A program made the translations under genes and the position numbers. Below the pieces are notes generated by a model that did no database searches, was not told the DNA's origin, and saw only the letters and a list, made by a program, of their open reading frames with translations. Source: Dimorphilus gyrociliatus (lineage: Eukaryota; Annelida; Polychaeta; Dinophilidae). From it: a stretch of 64,000 bases of DNA. Below, piece by piece: positions 42,499 to 54,469 of this stretch; within the stretch, counting starts at the first letter, position 1, and every line of letters begins with the position of its first letter. The stretch is from NCBI GenBank assembly GCA_904063045.1, contig CAJFCJ010000019.1, positions 434,001 through 498,000 on the forward strand, written 5' to 3'.

Positions 42499-45400
42499 TT
42501 ACTTCTTATTATTTGATGAACTAAGCACTGTTCGTAGATTTTCCATTAAACCTTCAACTTCCTCGGTATTAATGACCTTGTCCATATGTTGTCGGACAGA
42601 GCACAGCACCTGAAATAGAAATAGATAAATGCAAACGGAAATAACCTTAAGTGCAAAATGTAAACCTTTTCCAAGTAAGTCAAACCGTTACTAAATTGAG
42701 ATTGTAAATCGTAGCAGTCAGCCTTTGAGCATATTTTCTGCAGCATCCTTGAGCATTGAGTAACAACGCCCATGATGGTTCTTTCAGGGGGTAGAACAGT
42801 ATATTGAAATTTAAAAGGTAGACCGGATGGATGAAGAGCTGTACGGTGAACTGTAACGCATCTAAACTCAGCGCTATAATTATAACTTTTTGGTCGATAG
42901 GGATTAGCTATGACGCCAAGGAAGGGACAACCTGTATCTTGAGCAAACCACTCTTGGTACTTTTGCTGAGTTTCGATATCAACTAAGCTTGGATTGGGCG
43001 CGAATGTAGGGTGTGAGTGGTACCAGCCAACCACGCTACAATCTTGGGATATAATTTTTTCACTAGCTTCCATTTGCGAAATAGGGTCCATTTCGCACTG
43101 CGTTCCTGTAGAAACTGATCGACAAGCTTCGGCTATACGAACTGTTAGGGATCCCTCTTCTTCGCTGTAGGTTCCTCCTAGGAGTCCGATAACCTCAGTC
43201 TTACAGACATGACTGTGCATATCTATCAAGACAAGAGCGTCCGCACAAATTCTTAGTGTGAAGGGTTCTTGCACGTGATGATCGAAGTTGTGACACATGA
43301 TAAGTTGAAACGGATCGTGGCTGATTTTCACCCTGGGTGCTCTGCGGGATCTCTTCAACGGCAGTTCTTCATTATTGTGTCGAATTGTTCGACCTTGAAT
43401 CTCATTGAATGAAACCCAATTACCTTCATCATTCCTTACTCGGGCCTGCCTCTTCGATCTTCGCGATAGGTCCGTATTTCGAGATTTGTTCGGTTGTCGC
43501 TTGGCTTTCAACGCGGAAGGTTTTCGGGATGGAGACGGGGGAGCGTAAACTAGGAATATAATTGAAAGGAGTAGAAGTTTACGTATATTTTAATACACCA
43601 ACCACTGTTAAAATTAATAGCACCAATCGCTTCTAAATAGCAGTGAATTCTGCCTATGGCATTTACATCTCCTAACTGAAGAGAATGTCGGACGGCACTC
43701 TTTGTCAAATGTTTTGGTTTAATTTTTGCCCAACAGTCAAGAATATGGTTTCTCAAGTGCAAGTAGCGTTGTGGTGTTTTCTTAGGGCGATTACCGAAAA
43801 ATTCGGGGTGAGATCGTTTTTCCTCTTCACTAATATGATCTCGAGCCAGTTCGATTTCATGGTCAGGCTTGGTTATTGTTATTTTTCGTCCCTCGCAAGT
43901 CTTAAAAATAAGCTCTGATGGCAAAATAATTATTCAATGTTTTTATTTTTATACAGTATATTAAATACAAACCATTTGTATTTTGTTCATCGTCCTCCGT
44001 ATTTTCCAATGGAACTGTCTCCTCTTCTTTTATACCGACTTCGTGCTGAACAAAATTAGCACTACTATAAGTATGATCTTCAACCGCTCGGTAATTTGCA
44101 ACAGTAATATTATCAGCATATGAGGAAGAAGTAACGATTTCTTCATATTCAGCAACGGGAATGGATCCTGTTCTAATTCGCTCTTCGTAACCCGCTTCAT
44201 TCTTTTCTAATTCTTCATCAGTTTCAGTTTCTGAATCGTCATCTTCTGGAGCAAATTTTACAGTTTTTTTGTTTTTAAAAGGTGAAGTTAAAGCGGGGGA
44301 AGCTTGTGCAAACGAAAGGATGGACGGTAAGGTATTTTGAGCTTTCGTTGGCACCTTATTTAGTTTGGACAAACTTATTCCTTCAGGTTTACTATCGCCT
44401 GATAGGGGGTCACTCGTATGAAACTTGTCGATTTTTAGTTTTGACTGATGTGTCAACTCTGATATACTAGGAAGTAAATCTGATGATTTCAAGTGCTTGC
44501 TTTCATTCCGTTTGGTTTCTAATCGGGAACGATTTTCAATCTGTTTACTATTGTCTTCCTCAGAGTCATGCTCAACATCTACGTCAACGTCGTCTGCGTG
44601 AGCTATTGTATAATTTACTTCCTTGTTAGATTTATCGGACGTATTTTTGGAAGGAGATTTCTTTACATCTTTCTTACTCTTTAATTGGCTTTTGAAATAA
44701 CTATGAGCAAAACTCTTTACTTGTGTTGGCGTTCGATTTTCTAAGAGTTTAGAAATTTCAGTCCATCTACGACCGTACTTGGCCTAAATTATAAAACAAT
44801 TAACATTTTTGTGAACAACTTAAGAAATAATTTACCAAAGCCTTAAAAAATACATTTTTTTCCTCAGCACTCCACCTTTTACTCTGATTTTCGTTAATTT
44901 TGTTTACGCTTGTTATATTGCTTTCTGGAAACGGCTCAGATTCAAACAATTTATCACCAAATACATCCTCGTCATAACTAAAACACAATAATAGTTTTTT
45001 TTACACATGTAGGCACTTTAAAAAACATCTTTATTACTTCTCATCTTTATACATATTACGTATAAAATCTTTGGTGTCATCATCTATTTCCTTATCCAAA
45101 GCCAATACCTAAAAAGTTATGTACTTTAATAACAACATTAACAAGAAAAACTATAAGTAACCTGTTCCATTTCTGCTGCAGAGGGCATGTAATCCGCGGC
45201 CGCCGCAATGTCCAAATATCCATCATCGAAGCTAAAAATCAAAACAATTAATTATAGAACGCCATTAAATAAATTTCAAATGTGTGGCGCAAAACTGGGC
45301 AAACAGACGCGAATTGATTACAATATATCTATTATCGCTCAATATTACTGATTTCTAAGATCTCTGTCTTTCCGAAATCTTTTTATTAGCAGTGATAGCG

Positions 45401-45507
45401 ATGATGAAAAGATCAAGACATATATATATTTGATCATGATAATTCACAGCTTATTACCGAAAATCAGAAGAATGTTCCGCTTCAACATCGACCGTTTCGT
45501 CATCCAT
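42499..45507 (-). CDS. MYSM1: MYSM1-like histone H2A deubiquitinase (SANT-SWIRM-MPN)
   Basis: MYSM1 is a JAMM metalloprotease that removes ubiquitin from H2A-K119 and activates transcription. Start [11 protein letters not shown] at 45507. In order: an acidic N-terminus; a SANT/Myb domain split by an intron ([14 protein letters not shown], then [14 protein letters not shown] and [12 protein letters not shown]); a disordered acidic linker; a SWIRM domain near 43.6-43.9 kb ([26 protein letters not shown]); and the MPN+ domain near 42.8-43.3 kb with EVIGLLGG and the metal-binding [17 protein letters not shown]. The JAMM residues (Glu, His, His, Ser, Asp) are all there, so it should be active. The last exon ends NKK at 42499. 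It converges on ATP6V1D with a 134-bp gap. MYSM1 is absent from flies and nematodes, which helps place the organism. Confidence 0.93.
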
Positions 45508-45886
45508 CTTGAATATATTATCGAAATCGTTTCGTTACGTTGGTGATACCGACGTCCAGGCCACCTGGTGGTTGAAAATGAACTAAAAATATCACTAAAT
45601 GCTATTATTTCATTGAATATGCGTTTATTTTAAAATTGACATATGTCAACTTGTTGTGTTAATTAAAAGTAAATGTAATAAACTCTTTGCGTTTATTTAC
45701 TTAATAATTTAACCAAAAATTTTTTGTCCTAAGTATATCACTTTAACTGAACAAAAACAATTATTTAAGAAAGTTATGTAGAAAGTGATAGTTTGAAATT
45801 CAGTTTAATCAACTATAGATACATAATATACAATGTAAAATATATCTGTACAGCTTCGTTGTAAAGATTCTAAAACTTCTCAAAAT
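45508..45886. other. MYSM1 promoter / CRIPT 3' flank
   Basis: AT-rich intergenic DNA between two minus-strand genes. No specific element recognised. Confidence 0.4.
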
Positions 45887-46310
45887 CTAGACAGTCGATT
45901 GTTTATATCCTTTAGTATTAAGAACCTTCTTTCCACACATGCTACATATTCCCTTTGAGTAGGCGCAAGCTGAAAATAATTTCATAAATAATTAGTTCTT
46001 AAAAAAAACCTAAAAAATGTTTTAATTACATTGACAATAATGTGCTCCAACTTGATGAAGAACCTGTTTACATATCCTGCATTTGTCGAAACCTTTCTGG
46101 TATGGATTGAAGCGAGTTTTTTTACTCGTCAAAGCTTTATTCTCATTCACTAGTCTTCCACCGCTTTCTGTAGTATTTCGAGCTCCGGCCTTCCATACAT
46201 CTGGCGTAATTACTTTACCTAATTTTTTCTGACCTTAAAACAACATCTTATATATATATTTATCAATTTATTAAACAGACCGTATGATACTTACATTTTT
46301 CACAAACCAT
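45887..46310 (-). CDS. CRIPT: CRIPT, cysteine-rich PDZ-binding protein
   Basis: CRIPT is a small zinc protein of the minor (U12) spliceosome, also described as a PSD-95 ligand. Three exons (first 46295-46310) encode about 101 aa, the length of the human protein. CxxC pairs (MVCEKC, CRICK, YCQSC, CSMCGKK) and the signature VITPDVWKAGARNTTESGGR are nearly identical to vertebrates. The C-terminus YKQSTV matches the human PDZ-ligand tail. It is divergent from MRPS18B. Confidence 0.95.
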
Positions 46311-46979
46311 ACTGATACAATCTAAAATTTTCTAAGCTCAAATTGATTGAGAAAATCAGAAATTGTTTTTTATCCGTCTGAAATATCGTCTGTTTATTAT
46401 TAAATAACATCCGCTAATGCCACTTCCTGTTTTTATGAGTCTAAAAAGCGTCTTCGGATAGGTCCGAAAATCATGCATTTATTTAACTTTAATGTTAGTT
46501 TTGTAATAAAGATGGTAAAGATATTTTATTTTCAATAATATAATTTGTTTTTTTTTGTGTTAGTGATTTTTTTATATCTTCTATGTAATTATTTATTTTT
46601 AAAACTTTCTTGAGCTTCAAAAAAAAATTTCATTATAAGCTGATTAAAAAACAATTAGTTTCAATACTCGTTCAAAAAGTAACTTATTATTTCCCATTTT
46701 TGTGAAGAAGATGTTGTAACTTTTATAAGATTTTTTCTTTCAATCATTTTTATTGGCCTTATTTTCTTAAATCAAAGATTATCTTCTCCAGATATTGATT
46801 ATATTCACTAAACATATTATTCTACTATAATTAGTATTCAAATAAATCTACCTATTGGATATTTTGTATTTTGTAGTTGTATATACTTTTTCTAGTTGAA
46901 ATTTGCTAAGGAAGTCTGAGACATTGTATTATAAACGGAAATATATTCGTTAGTTGGATAGCATTGGAAAATTCATATA
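46311..46979. promoter_or_regulatory. Divergent CRIPT/MRPS18B promoter region
   Basis: A 669-bp head-to-head gap, AT-rich, with no clear motif. No additional gene seen. Confidence 0.4.
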
Positions 46980-47968
46980 ATGTCACTCTTAAAAGGATTA
47001 TTTAGTCATAAGTTAAATGCACAAAAACTGATTGGAAATGTGATAAGCTCTTCTGTAGGTTTTAACAGTATTCTTGATCGTTGTTTACGATCATTATAGC
47101 CCTCATGCTTTATTGAGCGATAATACAACTTTTCTCTCTAAAGGTTATTGCTTCTAAATCCATTCGGGTTAGGCCATACTGTGCCGAAGCAGATCTTGAG
47201 GAAGGTGAGGAAAATACTGAAGCTACACAACCTAAAGGCAGGCCAGAGCATGATGTAGAAACAAGCATTAAATATCTTAATAGCGAAGGTAAGTGAAATC
47301 AGTGTATCTAAAATATCTTAACTATGTTGGTATGTTTTTAGCATACAAAACAACATATAGAGATGCTAAAGTCTGGGAACCGTATAGACGAAACCACAAA
47401 GGAGCATTTGCCCCTAGTAAAACCAGAAAAACTTGCGTGGTAAGTATTAATATCCGACAATTTCATCCTACTAAGCTGCCTTTTAATCAAATTATTTCTT
47501 TAACTTAATTAGAGAAAGGGGGTCATGGCTACGGGAAACCCATGTCCTATTTGCAGAGATGAATATTTGGTTTTGCATCCCAAGGTAAATTTAAACACTT
47601 GTATTTAATATTTAGAAATATAAGTTAGTAATTTTATTCATTCCAGAATGTTAAACTGCTAGACCAATTTATAAGTCCCTTTACTGGAGAAGTTCTATCA
47701 TATACCAAGACAGGTAAGCTGCGAAATTCTTAGTTATGGAGTGTATAAGATAGGAAATTTACAGGTGTTTGCCAAAAACAACATAAAAATCTATTGGTTG
47801 CTGTTGAACAGGCATGGGACTTAGGTTAGTTTCATATTTTATAATATAAAACATGACGCTAAATTACAAAACTTATTATTGCTGCATTTTGCTTTTTCAG
47901 GATACATTAAAATGCCATTACCTACTCGATTGTATGATTATTCATTATATAAAGATTCATCAAAATAA
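46980..47968 (+). CDS. MRPS18B: Mitochondrial small-subunit ribosomal protein mS40 (S18B)
   Basis: Seven exons give about 193 aa. The first exon (MSLLKGLFSHKL) is a basic, hydrophobic mitochondrial targeting stretch. The S18-fold core follows: VWEPYRRNHKGAFAPSKTRK, the zinc-type GNPCPICRDEYL, NVKLLDQFISPFTGEVL and CQKQHKNLLVAVEQAWDLG, as in animal MRPS18B. Its two CxxC-region cysteines are present. The TAA stop overlaps an AATAAA hexamer, and another AATAAA follows within about 25 bp. The protein is shorter than human MRPS18B (258 aa), mainly through shorter ends. Confidence 0.92.
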
Positions 47969-48067
47969 AATATTCTTGTAACTAGGTACTATTTAATAAA
48001 TTTTCACACAAACTTAAGCTCTGAATTTTATTCGTGGTAATTTATCGAAAATAGAAAAATATTTTCA

Positions 48068-50289
48068 TTAGTCCATCTCACTTCCTAAATTAAGCTTAAA
48101 CACAACTGAGTTTGGTGTTGTCGAATCGGCAATTATTAATTGTTGCCCTGGAAGTAAGCCAAGCTCTAAAATACAAAAGTGATAATTATATGTTTATGTT
48201 CCAGAAAAGTTATTATTTAAATTACCGCAAAGTGATTTCTTTAAATTACCCTTAGTTCCCTCTTCTATTGATGGTATACCAGTCATATACAATGTCTTTT
48301 GTTTATCATTAATGTACGTTGTGATGCTTGGAGATTTGTACTGACTATATTTTCACAAATTAATATAACAAATGCATCAAAATTATGCAACTCACTATGA
48401 AGCATTTTCTTGTAAGTAATCAATTACATCCTGTAACTTGGCATCTTCCTTAAAGGATAGTACTTGAGGTATCTGTTAATAGAAAAAGAAGGATAATAAT
48501 GTATTCTTTCCTCTATTGTGTAAATTTACTTACTTGGCTGCAGCAAGGACACTTCTCATTTCTCTCAGCTTCAAATGTATAAGTATATATTCCCTCAGTA
48601 TCATTGAAGTTAACGTAATTATTTAAAGTATGGCAGCAGCTGTATTAAATAGCAAATATAGAAATTTAATCTTTTTTTAAAAAAAAGAAAAATTCAACAA
48701 ACTTTGTTGCCAGTTTGAATACTTCAGTTGCACAGGCGGCTTTTTTATACAACAAGAAAAACAGATTATATAATATTATAATATCTTAAATGTTACTCAC
48801 CGGCAATTACAGCATTAGTAGATGCCACGGCCGGAATGATTCTTTTGATTACTCCTGAAAGGTTCTATCATTTGAATTACTATTAATTGAAGAATGGGAC
48901 TACCTTGTGTCAGTCGGTATGTTACTCCTGTTATTTTATATTTTTGAGCACGTTCTTGGGACTTTTTAAAAATCCATTTCAGATGATCGGGATTATCTCC
49001 ATCAATTGACACGTCCTCTAATTATTCAGAAACGTAACTATCATAAAAGGATAACTAGAGATATTCTTGTAACATACCTCCAAAAGGCTTTTCTTGAGGC
49101 CACAGTAACACTTTAATGTATTCTATGCAGTGTTCTGGTAAACGAGGTGTATGGGCTATTGTGCAAAGAGGGAAGTTCACCTAAAAGGTTAAAGTATTTG
49201 ATAATTTTTATGCTGATAAGATGAAAGGCTACCTGTGGGGGATATAAATCTAAAGTACATTCTACGCAAGCAGTCAGTCCTGGCAAAATGACTCTAGCAT
49301 TTCCTTTAAATCCTTCCGTTCCTCCATCTACTAAAGGAATTATACTTGTTTGATCAAGTTTACCATCCTCATAGGTCAGCAAACTAACCTAGAAGATATT
49401 TAAAAATTAAATAAGACTAAAATTTAAAAAGAGTATTATTTACGAGCATTCCGTTAATCCATCGACGAGCTAAAATGGAATCTAATCCACAAACTACTAT
49501 ATGGAAGCCTAGAAATAAAAATATAATTGATAGCTAACAATGGTTTGAAAGTTCAGATAATGTCAATTTTCAGCTTACTTTGATAGAAAGATTCATCATA
49601 ATCTTGAATTTTTTTGAAGTGTCTATTCCAAAGAAAAATGGATAAATCACGAATAAAATTTATTAATTATATTTACTTACGGTGTAACTTTGCAAGCAGG
49701 AATTCTTGTGTTTATAAATTCCGCTGCCACATCTGCTTTCGGTTTGCCTATGTCCTTTTCACTGTTTAAAACTCCAATCAGTAAAACTGTTTAAATCACA
49801 GTTTTAATTTAGTTACCGAAAAAGAAACTGCCTATTGAGATTAGATAAGTCAATTGTATCCATATCAATAACATCGATATTTCGAAAACCCATAAGAGCC
49901 TGTGACAAACATTAGAACAGAGAAAATGAGTATTCAATTTGCAAATATTAACTTGATTCGGGTTTTAAAATAGTTACCAGATCTTTCAATAATTCGCATC
50001 CTAATCCTCCAGCGCCAACAACTAAAATTCGTAACATCTGCAATCCATCTAGATTCTGAAATAAAAGTATTCTCTGAATATATCTTACAAACATTTCCGG
50101 TAAATTACCTTAGTTGATGCTTCGAATTCTGGATGAGCTAGAGGACCACCTCTTTCTAGCATTTTTCTTATATGATTCCATCTATCTGGCCAAGATCCAT
50201 CCCTATTAGAGAAATTAATTAGTTAAGCTTATTAGTATTAAGCCTGAAAAATAATAATATGAACGATTTTAAAGAACTTACGACGACAT
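48068..50289 (-). CDS. UBA3: NEDD8-activating enzyme E1 catalytic subunit
   Basis: UBA3 with NAE1 adenylates NEDD8 and forms the thioester passed to UBC12, so it controls cullin-ligase activation. Many short exons run from [18 protein letters not shown] (start 50289). Landmarks: nucleotide-binding [36 protein letters not shown], the [16 protein letters not shown] loop, catalytic cysteine in NFPLCTIA followed by [30 protein letters not shown]-type turn, CPCCSQ-type zinc ligands and a C-terminal ubiquitin-fold domain ending SEMD at 48068. It converges on MRPS18B with about 100 bp between stops and is head to head with CCDC174. Confidence 0.94.
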
Positions 50290-50868
50290 TTTGAAGCAAA
50301 ATATACAATTCAACAACTACCAGTTATTTATGTATAACATCAATCTTGCGAAAATCTCTCATATATAGGTGAAGCTCTCTGAAAGTTCAAATCTTAATAG
50401 ATTCTCTAATATTATAGTCTAGGTTTTAATATAGACTTTAGTGTTGGTGATCAAACCGGAAATTTTATTTAAGTTTTACATAATTTCTTGAATTTTGTTC
50501 GAGAACAAGTTTCCTATGTTTCAATGTGAATATTTCAAGATATTTCTGTGACTGAAAACGTAAGTCTTTTAGCACTTAATGCAGCTTGGATTAATCTATT
50601 TACTGCTTTTTTCAATTGTTTTCTAAAAGATTGTTAATTAAATTTCTATTAAAACCTTGTTTGAAACAATTATTATTATTCATATTAAAATTATAAAATA
50701 ATCTTAGCTTTGTTCGTAAAGTTAAGATGTATATTATACATGAAAAACAACGCTTTCTCTTCCCTATATAAAAGATAAAAAAAATTGACTATCTGATGTT
50801 TTTGTAGTAAATCTGCTACGGACCAACCTAACAGTCTATCTGAACGAAAAACCTCAAATTGATTTAAG
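50290..50868. promoter_or_regulatory. Divergent UBA3/CCDC174 promoter region
   Basis: A 579-bp head-to-head gap, AT-rich, no motif I can name with confidence. Confidence 0.4.
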
Positions 50869-52672
50869 ATGAATGTTAATAAAAAGATTGAAGTGAATGC
50901 AAGTTCAGTAAGTACATATCATATATACAATTTTTATTTTAAATTTATTTAAAATACCATTTTTCGTACTATTCTTTTTTTTCACAAACCTTTTGTTTTA
51001 TAGTTGGTAGAATTAAAGGCAGAACTTATCCGCAAAAAGAAGGAATTTGATGAACAGACTCATCTAAATGAGCAGAAAACTCTGTCTAGACCGAAAAAGA
51101 TAGAAAAAAAGCCTAATATATGGAGCGTGAAAAACACTGGTGTTCAACAGAGAGCACTCAAAGATTTAGAAGACCGCAAAGAAGAAACTGATAAACTGTC
51201 AGCCTCAAGAAAGGCTTTAGAAGCTAAAGCAAAGATATATGAGCAACTCTCCGGGACGTCGACTAATATTCCAGGTAAAATTTTAAACTAATATACATAT
51301 TGCTAGTTAACTGAAAACTTTACAGAAAGTATTGATGTAACCGGCTATCTTGTGGATTTTGATGAGAAAAAATACAATCCAAAATTATCAAGAAGACAAG
51401 AAGAGTTTGAAGCAGAGAATGAAAGGAGAATATACGAAGAAGAACAGAGAAGGATTGAACGGGAAGATATTGAAGATGAGCGACGTCAAATGTCTCGGCC
51501 AATACCCTCTCCAAGGGATTCATCTGAAGAATGGTATTAGCTTTATTAATAATAATAACTTTCTCAACACAAACATTTTCAATAGGGTGGACTTTACAGA
51601 CTCTTTAGGAAGGTTACGAAGGTGTCTAAGAAGGGACTTACCAAAAATGATCAACATGTCAAATTCCTTAATACAGTAAGTTTACCTACAGTCTATTTGA
51701 AAAAACACTGAATATCTTTTGTTAAAAAATAGAAATGAATCAAAAAGCCACAAATCTTACGACGATGATGATGATGATCACGATGATCTACCACAAGATG
51801 ATGACATTATCAGTCTTCCTGTAAAAAAAGGACCTATTCATTATGAGGATCTTAGACAAAACGGTTCGTGACTATACAGTATGTAATTAATCAGTAATAA
51901 CTGTTCTCTTTCATTTGAAATTAGAGATTCGAACTCATGGTATTGGATATTTCAAATTTTCGAAAGATGAGGAGAAAAGACAAGAAGAAATGGAAAAATT
52001 GAACGAATTAAGGAAAACTGTAATAATACAAAATCAAAATGCTTATGTGGTATTCCTTTACTAATAACTTTTATGCTTTAGACGGAAACTAAAAAAGCTA
52101 TAAATGAGAGAATAAAAGCAATGAAGTTGAAACAACAAGAAGAAAGATTAGCTAAAGTTAGAAGACGTAAATGGATAAGGGAAGGTAAAACCGAAGAAGA
52201 AATGGCACTCTTAGAAATTAAATTGTTAGCTGAAAAGGAAGCTGAACGTATTGATAAAGAGGAAAGGGAGCATGTTGAACCTATCATTAGAGAGGAAGAA
52301 TGGAGAAAATATGCACCTAAAAGGGAATGGGACCGTGGAAAATCAATCGTTGGAGGTAAGACATTTCTCAAAGCAACCATTAACAAAATAATTAATTAAA
52401 TAACTCATATTTCATATGTAGATGTCAGAAAAGGAAAATCTGATGCACATCAAGAACGACTGCAAGAATTCGCTCCGCCCTCATGCTATGAGGAGAAGAG
52501 GATAAAGAAATTTAAAAAGTATTATCCGCGAAAGGACGAAGTACAAGAAGATTTTAGCGAAGTCCCACCACCTCCATCTCCAAAAATAGATCCTACAATA
52601 GCAACAAACAGCGCTTTTGATTTTATAGATGAAGAATTAACAAAAATTCGACAAGAACCTAGTAACTTGTAA
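50869..52672 (+). CDS. CCDC174: CCDC174-like coiled-coil RNA-processing protein
   Basis: Eight exons from MNVNKKIEVNASS to the stop at 52672. The conserved N-terminus (LVELKAELIRKKKEFDEQ, KKPNIWSVKNTGVQQR) and the later DFTDSLGRLRRCLRRDLP, HYEDLRQNEIRTHGIGYFKF and REWDRGK blocks match the CCDC174 family. Human CCDC174 is a nuclear protein associated with the exon junction complex component eIF4A3. Long Glu/Lys/Arg helices dominate the middle, and one exon holds an Asp run (DDDDDDHDD) encoded by a GAT/GAC repeat. The C-terminus has ERLQEFAPPSCY, the family's terminal motif. An unrelated coiled-coil protein is unlikely given the ordered motifs. Confidence 0.87.
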
Positions 52673-54469
52673 ACTTAATCTTCAGATATTTCATTATATA
52701 TATTTCATAATACCAATAAATATACATTTCATATTTGTTTTCCCTAAAACGTTCTTTAAATTAGATAATTTCGAAATTATAAGTTTAGTAAGCTATATTA
52801 CTAAAACTTAAGATTATTTTTGCGTATCAATGTTTTATCCCTTTAGAAAGGTAACTGAACAATTTCTATCTTAATTTCTAATTATGCTAAAAAGTAGCAT
52901 TTTGAATAATATTTATCATCAAAGAAATAAATATAGAATTTATATTGAACATAGAACATAAATCTCCTACAATATCGTTCAATGAACTCTTAAACTGGTT
53001 GGAAAAATTCTTTTGTAGCGTCCTCTACTTCCAGAATTAAACACGCGGTAAGTTTAAGCTAAAAACTTCGATTTCTGACGTACATCATTGATTTTTTAAA
53101 TACAAGTTCAAAATATTCAACCTATTATTGCGAATTCCTTAATCAATTTTTTCGATTCTTACTACGCTAATAAGTTATTTGAAGAAATAGGGTAAATTCT
53201 TAATCTCATCCGCCATTTTATGTCGACTTAGAGAAAAAGACACAACAGGAAAACAATAAATATTTACTATATATTTGACAGCCAAGTAGATTTTTAAATA
53301 TTTGTATTAAATTCTTTAATCTGTACATTGGAATATTTCTTTAATTTCCGTAATATTCTGCTTTTGATCATCAGTGAATACTCTAGATATTTATATAAAC
53401 AAATACCAACAGCAGATGTTTTGTCAGATAATTTGTGAAAGAAAATAGATTTTTAAACAAGACATACAAAATACTTAATTTTTAGGAAAAGTATCTAACT
53501 TTATGTTAAAAATTTATGCTTTACTGGATACATATTAGTATAAAGCTAATATTATCTTTTCAGGTTCAGAAGTACTAAACATCTGACTGGTAGCGCTACC
53601 ATATATAATAAGCCAATATTGTACAAACTCATGGTATGTTGGTTTTTACATTCTTCCTTCTAATTATCTCTTATCATAATTAATATTATTGCAGCCCTAA
53701 AAAAATTAGTCTACACGATGAGAAAATTTCAAAAGCAGTCGCGATAAAATGCAAGCTGCTTTGAAGCTTTGGCTAAGAATCCTAGTGCGCCATTGCCAAG
53801 AAATTACGTCAGCCGCATAGTACGACTTTTCTCCCACGATTACTCCTACGAAGTAAAGACAAGGAAATATGTATACATACGCACATGCATAAAAGTTTTG
53901 CAATTGCACTCAATCGTTGCATTATATTTATCTTATTTTTTTGTATGTCCTCAATATTTAGTAATAAGTGTTGAATCAGTGGCATTAGATATCCGGTTCG
54001 CCATTGACCGCTACTAAATGATAATGAAAATGTATTTGTGAAAGCGACTAATTTTGGTCAGGAGCATCACTTTGTAAAGCTTCAGTGTCGTACGTTTTCT
54101 TCCTTATTTGAAAAAGAAACTAATTTTGATTGTAAGACAAGTATCCTCTGTTAAACTATGTGAAAGTGAAAAGATGTGAAGTGAACATAAAAGAATAAAA
54201 ACTTAAGAGAGTGTAAATTGTTTTTTTTTTTTAAAAAAAAGATCTTTAACAGGAGATTTATATTTATTAAAATCAGTGAAAAAATATTAAGTTCGAAGAC
54301 ACTGATCTGAAATAATCGACTCGCTAATTGATAATAATAAATCTAGTTAATGATAAGACTCTACTTCCATTGTTCAATCGCACAGATGTCGTTCAAACGC
54401 CCACTAATTGAAATTCTTAATAAGACTGCTTACGTATAATCTATTATTCAGTCGTATTTATGCTATCGG
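52673..54469. other. Intergenic between CCDC174 and otopetrin
   Basis: 1.8 kb of AT-rich DNA with no supported coding exon. A YY1-like site in minus orientation (53208-53219) and a perfect 14-bp palindrome (53588-53601) suggest a distal otopetrin promoter or untranslated first exon. A tract of T and A runs is near 54220. Confidence 0.5.
53208..53219 (-). promoter_or_regulatory. YY1-like site
   Basis: On the minus strand the sequence is AAAATGGCGGAT, the YY1 core AANATGGCGG. The same AAAATGGCGSNC-type word occurs at the NXF1/PSMC1 and ATP6V1D promoters. Confidence 0.35.

Noticed and set aside
53706-54017. Overlapping ORFs on both strands upstream of otopetrin
   Set aside because: They overlap antisense, have no family resemblance and no credible splice connection to the otopetrin first exon.
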